Shown here: piece after piece, positions 1-5,798 of the stretch
How the letters are laid out: every line of letters starts with the position of its first letter
How positions within the stretch are numbered: the first letter of the stretch is position 1
From: an uncultured Pseudodesulfovibrio sp.
Lineage (GTDB): Bacteria; Desulfobacterota; Desulfovibrionia; Desulfovibrionales; Desulfovibrionaceae
Direction of reading: 5' to 3'
DNA: 6,243 nucleotides
Assembly (NCBI GenBank): GCA_947259235.1
Contig: CAMYLL010000172.1
Location: 1-6,243 of the forward strand
Program-made: the position numbers and the translations under genes
The notes under the pieces: model-generated
What the model was told of the DNA's origin: nothing
What the model saw: the letters and a program-made list of their open reading frames with translations, nothing else
Databases searched by the model: none

Positions 1-127
1 GATGGTCCGCATCCTCTCCAAGGTCACCGGCTTCAAGCTGAAGCAGATCTACGAGCTGTTCCCGTCCGGCCCCGGCAAGGGAGCCTGTAAGATGGCTGGC
101 CTGCCCAAGCCCACCGGCTGCGTCTAA
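1..127 (+). CDS. dsrC: DsrC, sulfur-carrier protein of dissimilatory sulfite reduction (3' end only)
   Basis: Only the last 41 complete codons lie in the window; the gene begins outside it, and the ATG at 2 is an internal methionine. The visible C-terminus holds the DsrC swinging arm, reading GPGKGACKMAGLPKPTGCV, with two cysteines separated by ten residues, the last one penultimate. In the DsrC family these two cysteines form the trisulfide that carries sulfur from DsrAB sulfite reductase to the DsrMKJOP membrane complex in the cytoplasm. TusE-type relatives generally keep only the penultimate cysteine, so having both supports true DsrC and a sulfate- or sulfite-reducing host. The gene is followed at 23 bases by a strong terminator, so it is probably transcribed separately from rpmE. 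The N-terminal fold cannot be checked here. Confidence 0.93.
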   Translation, partial: MVRILSKVTGFKLKQIYELFPSGPGKGACKMAGLPKPTGCV

Positions 128-149
128 TCCGCAACCGAGCTTGACAACC

Positions 150-181
150 AAAGGGTGGGAGCGAAAGCTTCCACCCTTTTT
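150..181 (+). terminator. Intrinsic terminator of dsrC
   Basis: A 13-bp stem (150-162 paired with 167-179, one G-U pair) closes on a GAAA tetraloop and runs into a T-run ending at 181. It lies 23 bases after the dsrC stop. The stability suits a highly expressed gene such as dsrC. Confidence 0.92.
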
Positions 182-256
182 GTTGGCTCGGGACGTCGGA
201 AAATGGCGTGCGCGTATTGCAGCGCGCGAAGAGCGGGGAAAACATCGTTTTTTCTC

Positions 257-285
257 TTGCCAATCCATGGGGCGCTGAGTATAAG
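257..285 (+). promoter_or_regulatory. Sigma70-type promoter for rpmE
   Basis: TTGCCA at 257-262 and TATAAG at 280-285 are separated by exactly 17 bases, giving a good -35/-10 pair. The expected start is near 292, leaving a leader of about 31 bases that contains the rpmE ribosome binding site (AGGAG, 312-316). It lies downstream of the dsrC terminator, so it would give rpmE independent transcription. Prediction by pattern only. Confidence 0.65.
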
Positions 286-322
286 ACCGAGTTCCACGCA
301 ATAAATATGACAGGAGAGCGTC

Positions 323-547
323 ATGAAAAACGATATTCATCCCACGACTTACAAGGCCAAGTTTCGTTGCCACTGCGGTTACGAGGCTGAATTGACGACC
401 ACCAAGGGCGAGTCCCTTGAGGTCGAAATCTGCTCCAACTGCCACCCGTTCTACACCGGCAAGCAGCGCTTCGTTGACACCGCCGGTCGTATCGATCGCT
501 TCCGCAAGAAGTATGCGCAGTTCGGAAAGACCACGGCTGACAAGTAG
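323..547 (+). CDS. rpmE: 50S ribosomal protein L31 (zinc-binding type)
   Basis: This 74-residue protein matches bacterial L31 in length and throughout its sequence, from the MKNDIHP start through [10 protein letters not shown] to [11 protein letters not shown]31 sits at the central protuberance of the large ribosomal subunit and helps bridge it to the small subunit. Cys16, Cys18, Cys37 and Cys40 are all present, so this is the zinc-binding (C+) form; bacteria with a C- paralogue swap the two when zinc is scarce, but no paralogue is visible here. The ATG at 323 is preceded by AGGAG at 312-316 with a 6-base spacer. The gene stands alone, with its own promoter upstream and a terminator directly downstream, and is not part of the yqhQ-prfA unit that follows. 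Confidence 0.97.
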   Translation: MKNDIHPTTYKAKFRCHCGYEAELTTTKGESLEVEICSNCHPFYTGKQRFVDTAGRIDRFRKKYAQFGKTTADK

Positions 548-571
548 CTGTTTTTCGGCGAAAGCCGCACC

Positions 572-615
572 ATATGCCTTCGTTGGGAGTTTCTCCTGCG
601 GAGGCATATTGTTTT
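572..615 (+). terminator. Intrinsic terminator of rpmE
   Basis: A 12-bp stem (572-583 with 598-609, two G-U pairs), which can extend further after one mismatch, is followed by TTGTTTTG. It starts 24 bases after the rpmE stop. Confidence 0.85.
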
Positions 616-626
616 GCTGACTTCAC

Positions 627-658
627 TTTACAAACGCCTGAGAATTCTTAATTCTAAT
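627..658 (+). promoter_or_regulatory. Possible weak promoter for the yqhQ-prfA-prmC unit
   Basis: TTTACA at 627-632 could serve as a -35 box, followed by AT-rich DNA offering TAATTC (649-654, 16-base spacing) or AATTCT (650-655, 17-base spacing) as a poor -10. A promoter is expected between the rpmE terminator and the TTG at 737, and this is the best candidate I see, but the -10 match is weak. Confidence 0.3.
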
Positions 659-667
659 CCGGCTGGG

Positions 668-710
668 AGCGGCGGCTTGGCTGCTGCGGCGCGGGGCAAA
701 TAATTGCCCC
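668..710 (+). promoter_or_regulatory. Structured GC-rich leader of the yqhQ gene
   Basis: Two hairpins can form ahead of the yqhQ ribosome binding site. The first pairs AGCGGC (668-673) with GCTGCT (680-685) and includes one G-U pair. The second is a clean 7-bp stem, GGGGCAA (693-699) with TTGCCCC (704-710), around an ATAA loop. No T-run follows, so this is not an intrinsic terminator. It ends 13 bases before the GGAGG at 724-728 and could affect translation initiation or mRNA stability; no known riboswitch class is recognised. Confidence 0.4.
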
Positions 711-736
711 CTACGTGAACACCGGAGGGTAGTTGC

Positions 737-1687
737 TTGAATAAACTGGGACTCCTGGCCTTGGCTGCGCCACAGGCCGTAGGTGGGCAGGCTGTTATCG
801 AAGGCGTCATGATGCGCGCCAGCGATACCCTTGCCATTGCCATCCGCAAAGCTGACGGAACCATCGCCACCGAGGTCCGCCCGTGGTTTACCCTTGTCCG
901 TCACCCGTGGCTCAAGAAGCCTTTTCTGCGTGGATTCCCGGTGCTCATGGAGACGATGGTCAACGGTATCAAGGCTCTCAACTATTCCGCCATGCAGGCC
1001 GCTGATGATGACGACGAGGAGAGCGGTGAGCTGACCGCCTGGCATCTTGTCCTTACCATGGTGCTGGCCTTGGGGGCCGCGCTCGGTCTTTTCGTTGTCC
1101 TGCCGCACTTCTTGTCAGTGGGGATGGAGTTCATGGGCTGGGCGGGCGATGTGGACTCCCTGAGCTTCCACCTCTGGGACGGCGTCATAAAGATGGCCGT
1201 CTTCGTGGGCTATATCCTCGCCATTTCCTACATCCCGGACATTCGTCGCGTTTTCCAGTATCACGGGGCCGAGCACAAGGTCATCTGGACCTGGGAGGCG
1301 GGCAGTCCTCTCTCTGCGGAGTCTTCCCGTTTGCACAGTCGGCTGCACCCTCGGTGCGGAACGGCATTCCTGCTTTTCGTGCTCGTGGTATCCATCCTTC
1401 TCTATGCCATCCTGGTTCCCTACATCCTGACGTTCTACTCGCCTGAGAATTTTGTTTTCAAGCATCTCTATATCGTTGGAATGAAATTGTTTCTCATGAT
1501 CCCGGTTAGTTGTGTTGCCTATGAGATGATCAAATTTGCAGGGAAATACAGCGGAAATATCGTCTGCAAGATGATGTGCTGGCCCGGAATGATGATGCAG
1601 CTTTTGACGACCAAGGAGCCGGACGACAGTCAGATAGAAGTGGCCATTGCCGCGTTGCGGTGTGCCGTTAACGCCGAGGAGTGCTGA
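737..1687 (+). CDS. DUF1385 / YqhQ-family integral membrane protein, TTG start
   Basis: This 316-residue protein carries the DUF1385 (Bacillus YqhQ) signatures: [13 protein letters not shown] at 16-28, YHGAEH at 175-180, [13 protein letters not shown] at 201-213 and a [15 protein letters not shown] tail near 283-297. About four membrane segments are visible (roughly 103-125, 147-168, 207-234, 246-266), with an acidic stretch DDDDEE at 90-95 before the first. The family has no settled biochemical function that I know of; conserved His, Glu, Arg and Cys residues in the motifs could form a catalytic or metal site, which is inference. The start is the TTG at 737, eight bases after GGAGG (724-728); the next methionines (25, 26) fall inside the conserved motif and are too late. 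It is first in a unit with prfA, two bases downstream, suggesting coupled expression with release factor 1. Confidence 0.92.
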   Translation: MNKLGLLALAAPQAVGGQAVIEGVMMRASDTLAIAIRKADGTIATEVRPWFTLVRHPWLKKPFLRGFPVLMETMVNGIKALNYSAMQAADDDDEESGELTAWHLVLTMVLALGAALGLFVVLPHFLSVGMEFMGWAGDVDSLSFHLWDGVIKMAVFVGYILAISYIPDIRRVFQYHGAEHKVIWTWEAGSPLSAESSRLHSRLHPRCGTAFLLFVLVVSILLYAILVPYILTFYSPENFVFKHLYIVGMKLFLMIPVSCVAYEMIKFAGKYSGNIVCKMMCWPGMMMQLLTTKEPDDSQIEVAIAALRCAVNAEEC

Positions 1688-1689
1688 TC

Positions 1690-2757
1690 ATGTTCGGCAA
1701 GCTTGCAGATATTGAAGTCAAATACGAGAAGCTGGAGCAGGAACTATCCCAGCCGGATATTTTCAACGACCAGGACCGCTACAAGAAAATTTCGAAGGCC
1801 CATGCCGACCTTTCCGATGTTGTCATGCTTTATCGCGAATACAAGCAGTGTTCGAAGGATATTGCGGACAACGAGGAGATGCTTCACGATTCGGATCCCG
1901 AGATTCGCGAGATGGCTCGCGTCGAGATGGATGAATCCCAGGAGCGACTCCATCAGCTCGAGGCGCGGCTCAAGGTCCTGCTGCTGCCCAAGGATCCCAT
2001 GGATGACAAGAACATCATCCTTGAAATCCGCGCTGGCACGGGCGGCGACGAAGCGGCGCTCTTTGTGGCTGATCTCTATCGTATGTATACCCGATATGCC
2101 GAAGCCAACCGTTGGAAGGTGGAGGAGATGAGTTCCAGTACCACCGGTTCCGGCGGACTCAAGGAAGTCATCGCTTCCATTTCTGGCGACAAGGTTTACA
2201 GCAAGCTCAAGTACGAGTCCGGAACGCATCGCGTGCAGCGTGTGCCGGCCACCGAATCCCAGGGCCGCATCCATACATCCGTCGTCACCGTGGCCATCAT
2301 GCCCGAGGCCGAGGAAGTGGATATCCACATCAAGCCCGAGGAGCTCCGTATCGATGTGTTCCGTTCCTCCGGGCCGGGCGGCCAGTCGGTCAACACCACC
2401 GACTCAGCCATTCGCGTTACCCATGTGCCCACCGGCATGATAGTCATCTGCCAGGACGAGAAATCTCAGCACAAGAACAAGGCCAAGGCTTTGAAAGTGT
2501 TGCGGTCCCGCCTGTTGCAGTTGGAGCAGGACAAGGCCAAGGCTGAAGAGGACGCCACCCGTCGCAGCCAGGTTGGCACTGGCGACCGGTCAGAGCGAAT
2601 CCGCACCTACAACTATCCTCAGGGACGGGTGTCAGACCATCGGATCAACCTGACTCTGCATAAGTTGCCCCAGATCATGGAAGGGGAGTTCGACGATCTG
2701 ACTGACGCCCTGATAAGCCATTTCCAGGCGGAATCCCTCAAGCGACAGGGCGACTAG
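1690..2757 (+). CDS. prfA: Peptide chain release factor 1 (RF1)
   Basis: This cytoplasmic factor reads UAA and UAG stop codons on the ribosome and triggers hydrolysis of peptidyl-tRNA. The 355-residue product is close to E. coli RF1 (360). It has an N-terminal helical domain (about 1-105), [15 protein letters not shown] at 111-125, the stop-codon-reading tripeptide PAT at 186-188 inside RVPATESQG, and the catalytic GGQ at 230-232 in [15 protein letters not shown]. The PAT tripeptide marks RF1 and separates it from RF2, which uses SPF. ATG 1690 is preferred over the in-frame GTG at 1681, because GAGGAG at 1676-1681 sits eight bases before the ATG and the family begins there. The start is two bases after the yqhQ stop, with its binding site inside yqhQ, so the two are translationally adjacent. 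prmC, which modifies Gln232, follows 52 bases later. Confidence 0.97.
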   Translation: MFGKLADIEVKYEKLEQELSQPDIFNDQDRYKKISKAHADLSDVVMLYREYKQCSKDIADNEEMLHDSDPEIREMARVEMDESQERLHQLEARLKVLLLPKDPMDDKNIILEIRAGTGGDEAALFVADLYRMYTRYAEANRWKVEEMSSSTTGSGGLKEVIASISGDKVYSKLKYESGTHRVQRVPATESQGRIHTSVVTVAIMPEAEEVDIHIKPEELRIDVFRSSGPGGQSVNTTDSAIRVTHVPTGMIVICQDEKSQHKNKAKALKVLRSRLLQLEQDKAKAEEDATRRSQVGTGDRSERIRTYNYPQGRVSDHRINLTLHKLPQIMEGEFDDLTDALISHFQAESLKRQGD

Positions 2758-2809
2758 GTCGACTGCGGGTCTGGCCTGTTCACCAACCTTTTGCTTTCCA
2801 GGGTTCGGC

Positions 2810-3664
2810 ATGGGCATCACGGTCTCGGATATACTCAGGCAGTGCGAGGCCGATCTGCGGGAAGTAGATTCGCCGCGCCTCAGTGCGCAGTTGCTCGTGG
2901 GTGAGGTTCTCGGTCTGTCGCGCTTGGGCCTCGCTCTCGATCGCGAGCGGGGCCTGACCGACGGAGAGCATGAACGCATTCAGTCTCTGGTGCGTCGTCG
3001 GGTTTTCGGTGAACCGGTTGCATATATTCTGGGTCAAAAGGAATTCTACGGGTTGGACTTCATGGTCACACCTGATGTTCTCATTCCGCGCCCAGAGACA
3101 GAACACATTGTCGAAGCCGTTGAAGAGCGCTTTGCGCCCGAGGCGGCTTTTCGATTTGCAGACCTCGGTACAGGGTCCGGCATTCTGGCCGTCACTCTTG
3201 CTCATCTTTTTCCCGATGCCACGGCTGTCGCGGTCGACAAAAGCCCAGGCGCACTGAAGATTGCCCGTAGTAACGCACGGTTGCATGGCGTTCTGGATCG
3301 AATCTCCTTTGTACTTGGTGACTTCACTACATCGCTTCTTGATCCTGCGGCATTTGATCTCATTGTATCAAATCCCCCCTATGTTACCGAACGAGAATAT
3401 GAAGAGGCCAGCGGTGAAGTGACGGATTTCGAGCCTGTTGAGGCGCTGGTCAGCGGGGCAGACGGGCTTGATCATATACGGGCCATGTTGCCCCTTGTGT
3501 ATCGCGCGCTCGTTACCGGTGGGCTTTGTCTCATCGAGATAGGCTGCGGGCAAGGGGCGGCGGTACAGATTATAACGACTGATGAGTGTCCGGGATTCAG
3601 GTGCGTTACGATCATAAAGGACCTTGCCGGACATGATCGTGTGGTTTTATTGCAAAAAACCTAA
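2810..3664 (+). CDS. prmC: Release factor glutamine N5-methyltransferase PrmC (HemK)
   Basis: PrmC transfers a methyl group from S-adenosylmethionine to the GGQ glutamine of RF1 and RF2, speeding peptide release. The 284-residue protein has the usual two parts: an N-terminal helical substrate-binding domain with GEPVAYILGQKEFYG (67-81), and a Rossmann-type methyltransferase domain with VLIPRPETE (90-98), the cofactor loop DLGTGSGILAVTLA (118-131), acidic residue D143 and the catalytic NPPYV (188-192). The NPPY tetrapeptide positions the glutamine amide. Only a weak AGGG (2800-2803) precedes the ATG at a 6-base spacing, which fits modest expression or delivery of ribosomes from prfA. It lies 52 bases after its substrate's gene, a common bacterial arrangement. 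I see no convincing intrinsic terminator after its stop, so some readthrough into lpxC is possible. Confidence 0.96.
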   Translation: MGITVSDILRQCEADLREVDSPRLSAQLLVGEVLGLSRLGLALDRERGLTDGEHERIQSLVRRRVFGEPVAYILGQKEFYGLDFMVTPDVLIPRPETEHIVEAVEERFAPEAAFRFADLGTGSGILAVTLAHLFPDATAVAVDKSPGALKIARSNARLHGVLDRISFVLGDFTTSLLDPAAFDLIVSNPPYVTEREYEEASGEVTDFEPVEALVSGADGLDHIRAMLPLVYRALVTGGLCLIEIGCGQGAAVQIITTDECPGFRCVTIIKDLAGHDRVVLLQKT

Positions 3665-3721
3665 TCGCAAAAAAGCAACATATTCACGATGTCGTTGTTG
3701 TAAAAAAACAAATATTTGCGA
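3665..3721. repeat. Spaced inverted repeat upstream of lpxC, possible activator site
   Basis: TCGCAAA (3665-3671) and TTTGCGA (3715-3721) are exact inverted copies 43 bases apart. Between them lies a second inverted pair, TTGTT (3695-3699) and AACAA (3707-3711), separated by seven bases. Measured from the predicted sigma54 start at about 3824, they lie between -159 and -103, a usual distance for enhancer-binding proteins. Short arms in AT-rich DNA may arise by chance. Confidence 0.3.
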
Positions 3722-3743
3722 GATTGCCACACTTCTCTAGAAT
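3716..3743 (+). promoter_or_regulatory. Possible sigma70 promoter upstream of lpxC
   Basis: TTGCGA (3716-3721) and TAGAAT (3738-3743) are 16 bases apart, a fair -35/-10 pair with a predicted start near 3750. It would give a second, constitutive transcript for lpxC with a leader of about 90 bases. It overlaps one arm of the spaced inverted repeat. In DNA this AT-rich, chance matches are common. Confidence 0.4.
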
Positions 3744-3764
3744 TTTTTTAAATTAATAAATACT

Positions 3765-3782
3765 GTAAAAACAAGCTTTTAC
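3765..3782. repeat. 18-base inverted repeat next to the sigma54 element
   Basis: GTAAAA (3765-3770) and TTTTAC (3777-3782) flank ACAAGC. The repeat is centred about 50 bases before the predicted sigma54 start. It could be a regulator or DNA-bending protein site, or a small hairpin in any transcript from further upstream. Confidence 0.35.
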
Positions 3783-3797
3783 CGCTGAACCTAGAAG

Positions 3798-3813
3798 TGG
3801 CACTGTTCTTGCT
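3798..3813 (+). promoter_or_regulatory. Sigma54 (RpoN) -24/-12 promoter of lpxC
   Basis: TGGCAC (3798-3803), five bases, then TTGCT (3809-3813) match the sigma54 consensus at every strongly conserved position: the GG at 3799-3800 and GC at 3811-3812 have the required spacing. Only the weakly conserved base after TGGCAC differs (T instead of G). The expected start is about 3824, giving a leader of roughly 19 bases with the ribosome binding site GGAGG at 3834-3838 before the ATG at 3843. The other TGGCAC occurrences I noticed in the window lack a matching -12. Sigma54 promoters need an ATP-driven enhancer-binding protein, so lpxC would be under active control. Confidence 0.75.
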
Positions 3814-3842
3814 TTAGGTATTGTGACTATACCGGAGGAACA

Positions 3843-4760
3843 ATGCTACAGACCACCATACACAAGACAGTGCGATGCACGGGAATCGGTCTCCACAGCG
3901 GAAAGCAGGTGGAGTTGGTACTTCGTCCTGCTGCCGAGGATACCGGAGTCCTTTTCTCCCTTCGCAGCGATTCCGGCTCTACCTTTCTGTCTCCCGCTCC
4001 GTCTTTGGTCGTCGAAACCGGTCTTGCAACAGTGCTTGGCGACGGTCACCAGACAGTCGCCACCGTTGAGCATCTGCTCGCCGCCGTCAGCGGTATGGGG
4101 ATCGATAACATTCACATCGAAGTGACGGGCAGGGAGCTGCCCATCATGGATGGCAGTGCAGCTTCCTTCGTCTACCTGCTCAAACAAGCCGGACTTCGCA
4201 AGCTCGACAAGCCCCGCACCGTCATGACCGTTAAAAAGCCCATCGAGTTTGAACAGGACGGCAAGTATATCAAGGCGCGTCCTTACAACGGTTTCCGCGT
4301 TGATTACACGATAGAGTTCGCACATCCCCTCATTGGCACCCAGCGGATGGAACTCGAAATCACTCCCAAGAATTTCGTCACCGAGATAGCCAAGGCACGT
4401 ACGTTCGGTTTCCTCAAGGAAGTCGACTATCTGCACGCCAACGGACTGGCTCTTGGCGGCTCGCTCGATAACGCCATCGTTTTGGACGAGTATGGTGTCC
4501 TCAACGCCGAAGGGTTGCGCTTCAAAGATGAATTCGTTCGTCACAAGCTGCTTGATTTTGTCGGCGATATGGCCGTATTGGGCGCGCCTTTGCATGGACA
4601 TTTCGAGGTTTTCGCCTCCGGACATGCCATGAACAATGCCTTCCTGCGTCACCTGGATGAGAACAAGGATATCTATCTTGAGCCCGTGACCCTGCCCTTA
4701 CCCGAAGCGGCAAGAGTCACTTCGCGGACCGAGAGCCTTGTTCCTGTGGCTGCGGTTTAA
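3843..4760 (+). CDS. lpxC: UDP-3-O-acyl-N-acetylglucosamine deacetylase LpxC
   Basis: LpxC is the cytoplasmic zinc enzyme that removes the acetyl group from UDP-3-O-acyl-GlcNAc, the committed step of lipid A synthesis, so the host has a lipid A-bearing outer membrane. The 305-residue length is normal for the family. Two repeated domains are evident. Catalytic E76 and zinc ligand H77 lie in TVEHLLAAVSGMGIDN. Zinc ligands H234 and D238 lie in HKLLDFVGDMAVLG. The general acid H261 ends HGHFEVFASGH. The spacings among H234, D238 and H261 equal those of E. coli H238, D242 and H265, so the enzyme should be active. The start is supported by GGAGG at 3834-3838 and by the family's MLQTTI opening. The gene appears monocistronic, with a sigma54-type promoter just upstream and a strong terminator after it. 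In E. coli LpxC level is set mainly by FtsH proteolysis, so promoter-level control here would be a different strategy. Confidence 0.97.
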   Translation: MLQTTIHKTVRCTGIGLHSGKQVELVLRPAAEDTGVLFSLRSDSGSTFLSPAPSLVVETGLATVLGDGHQTVATVEHLLAAVSGMGIDNIHIEVTGRELPIMDGSAASFVYLLKQAGLRKLDKPRTVMTVKKPIEFEQDGKYIKARPYNGFRVDYTIEFAHPLIGTQRMELEITPKNFVTEIAKARTFGFLKEVDYLHANGLALGGSLDNAIVLDEYGVLNAEGLRFKDEFVRHKLLDFVGDMAVLGAPLHGHFEVFASGHAMNNAFLRHLDENKDIYLEPVTLPLPEAARVTSRTESLVPVAAV

Positions 4761-4780
4761 GCGCTGCTCCGAATATACTT

Positions 4781-4827
4781 GCGACGGGATCGTCGCGAAA
4801 AACCCGCTCTCAAGCGGGATTTTCGCG
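4781..4827. terminator. Two-way terminator between lpxC and the convergent - strand gene
   Basis: The core is a 6-bp GC-rich stem, CCCGCT (4803-4808) with AGCGGG (4813-4818), around CTCA. It extends past one A-A mismatch through AAAA/TTTT to CGCG (4794-4797) with CGCG (4824-4827). T-rich flanks lie on both sides (TTTT on + at 4820-4823, TTTTT on the - strand), so it can end transcription from either direction. A second hairpin, GCGACG (4781-4786) with CGTCGC (4791-4796), shares bases 4794-4796 with the first stem, so the full forms cannot coexist. It ends two bases short of the - strand stop codon. Confidence 0.87.
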
Positions 4828-4828
4828 T

Positions 4829-5665
4829 TTAGCGAGTAAACATGAACTCTGCCAGAATCCCGCCATGTTCGCCTTGCGGCAGTTTGGCGACGCCCAGACA
4901 CTCCACATCAATGCATGGCAGACCGAAAGAGAGTGCGAGCAGAACCTTTTTGAGATCAGCGGCAAGGGATGGACGTTGGATTTTAACGCGGTAGCCTGCT
5001 GAAGGGGCTTTGAAGAGCAGCTCTGTTCTGACCAGTCCGAGTGAATTGGTCTCGCACTCGACAGATACTTCAACCAGCCCTGTTGGCTGTTGTGAGGACA
5101 TCTTGTGGCGGACTCTCGTCAGCTGCCTGCGAGCTGTTGGTGCCAGCCAGGGTTGGTACAGAATTTTTCCGGCGGAATCCCCTCCGAATTGGGAGTTGAT
5201 CGTCTCTGAGCAGTTGACTGCATCCAGATAGGTGGCGCGTAGTGAACTATCGGACGTGAGCATGGAAAAAAAAGCGTCCATTCGCGCTTCGGCTGGAGCG
5301 TTGGCAACGTGTGCTGCGTTGGGTCTCAACGCGTTCTCGAAGAGGGTTCGCGCTGTTTCAAAATCGCCTGCCATGTTCAAGGCTCCCGGGCCTACGCCGG
5401 TGGCTTCGAATACTTCCTTAAGCACGATGTCTGGACGAAGCTGCTGGATGATAAAGGTGAGGCGTGCGCCGACTTGCGGCCGCGACTGGAGTTGCGCCAG
5501 GAGATGGTGTCCATCGATGAGGACCCAGGCTCGATCGTCCGAAATCCATTTGACGAGTTTCCCGTGGACTTTTTGTCCCGGTTTTCGTCCTTTACGGAAA
5601 GAATCGGATCGACTGCCGCCGCCTCCTGATCCGGAAAAACCCGAGCCATCGTTGCGTATGCGCAT
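4829..5665 (-). CDS. Protein of unknown function, distantly FliK-like
   Basis: I do not firmly recognise this 278-residue protein. Residues 1-30 are low-complexity (Gly, Ser, Arg and Lys, including SGSGGGGSRS) and lack a signal peptide or membrane segment. A compact beta-rich part follows (about 30-88: GQKVHGKLVKW, then WVLIDGHHLLAQL and GARLTFIIQQLRPDIVLKEV). A variable helical middle spans 95-185. The C-terminal domain (about 195-275) contains NSLGLVRTELLFK, then a basic strand and DLKKVLLALSFGLPCIDVECLG. This order (a binding-like beta segment, then an LG-containing strand pair and a helix) recalls FliK-type flagellar hook-length proteins, but the link is weak. The ATG is supported by GGAG (- strand, 5671-5674) five bases upstream, and an in-frame stop lies just before it. 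It runs convergent to lpxC and lies 133 bases downstream of the coiled-coil gene on the same strand. I saw no clear promoter in that gap, so joint transcription is possible. Confidence 0.85.
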   Translation of the reverse strand: MRIRNDGSGFSGSGGGGSRSDSFRKGRKPGQKVHGKLVKWISDDRAWVLIDGHHLLAQLQSRPQVGARLTFIIQQLRPDIVLKEVFEATGVGPGALNMAGDFETARTLFENALRPNAAHVANAPAEARMDAFFSMLTSDSSLRATYLDAVNCSETINSQFGGDSAGKILYQPWLAPTARRQLTRVRHKMSSQQPTGLVEVSVECETNSLGLVRTELLFKAPSAGYRVKIQRPSLAADLKKVLLALSFGLPCIDVECLGVAKLPQGEHGGILAEFMFTR

Positions 5666-5798
5666 TATGTCTCCGTTGTGGGCTCACTGTATATGTCAGG
5701 ACAACTGAAACGGTGAGGCGGTAGGTCTGTGCTCATCGGAAAGCCCGACAATTGAGTGTGACTCGTATGAAGCAAGACGCTGAGAAGGTAATGAGATT

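Noticed and set aside
623..1108. 161-codon - strand open frame spanning the yqhQ leader and 5' end
   Set aside because: It overlaps a well-supported DUF1385 gene and its composition is typical of antisense translation. I saw no ribosome binding site or motif supporting it.
1681..1689. GTG at 1681 as the prfA start
   Set aside because: GAGGAG at 1676-1681 overlaps this GTG, so it cannot serve it, while its spacing to ATG 1690 is ideal. RF1 relatives also begin at that point.
2034..2050. TGGCAC inside prfA as another sigma54 -24 element
   Set aside because: No TTGC follows at the required distance. The same is true of the TGGCAC near 2576, so both are coding coincidences.
1744..2328. 194-codon - strand open frame opposite prfA
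   Set aside because: It is a shadow of prfA, which is full length and intact; the antisense product has no recognisable domain.
3846..4652. Long - strand open frame (268 codons) opposite lpxC
   Set aside because: It lies entirely inside lpxC, whose protein is complete with all catalytic residues. The antisense translation shows no family motif, and the openness follows from lpxC codon bias.
5232..5708. 158-codon + strand open frame opposite the 278-residue - strand gene
   Set aside because: The - strand frame is longer and has a good ribosome binding site, a bounded start and a terminator directly after its stop; the + frame has none of these.
5666..5798. Promoter or terminator between the two - strand genes
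   Set aside because: Only weak fragments were found: TATACA without a spaced -35, a CCGATGA without its sigma28 partner, and a bulged hairpin without a T-run. Nothing here supports a call.
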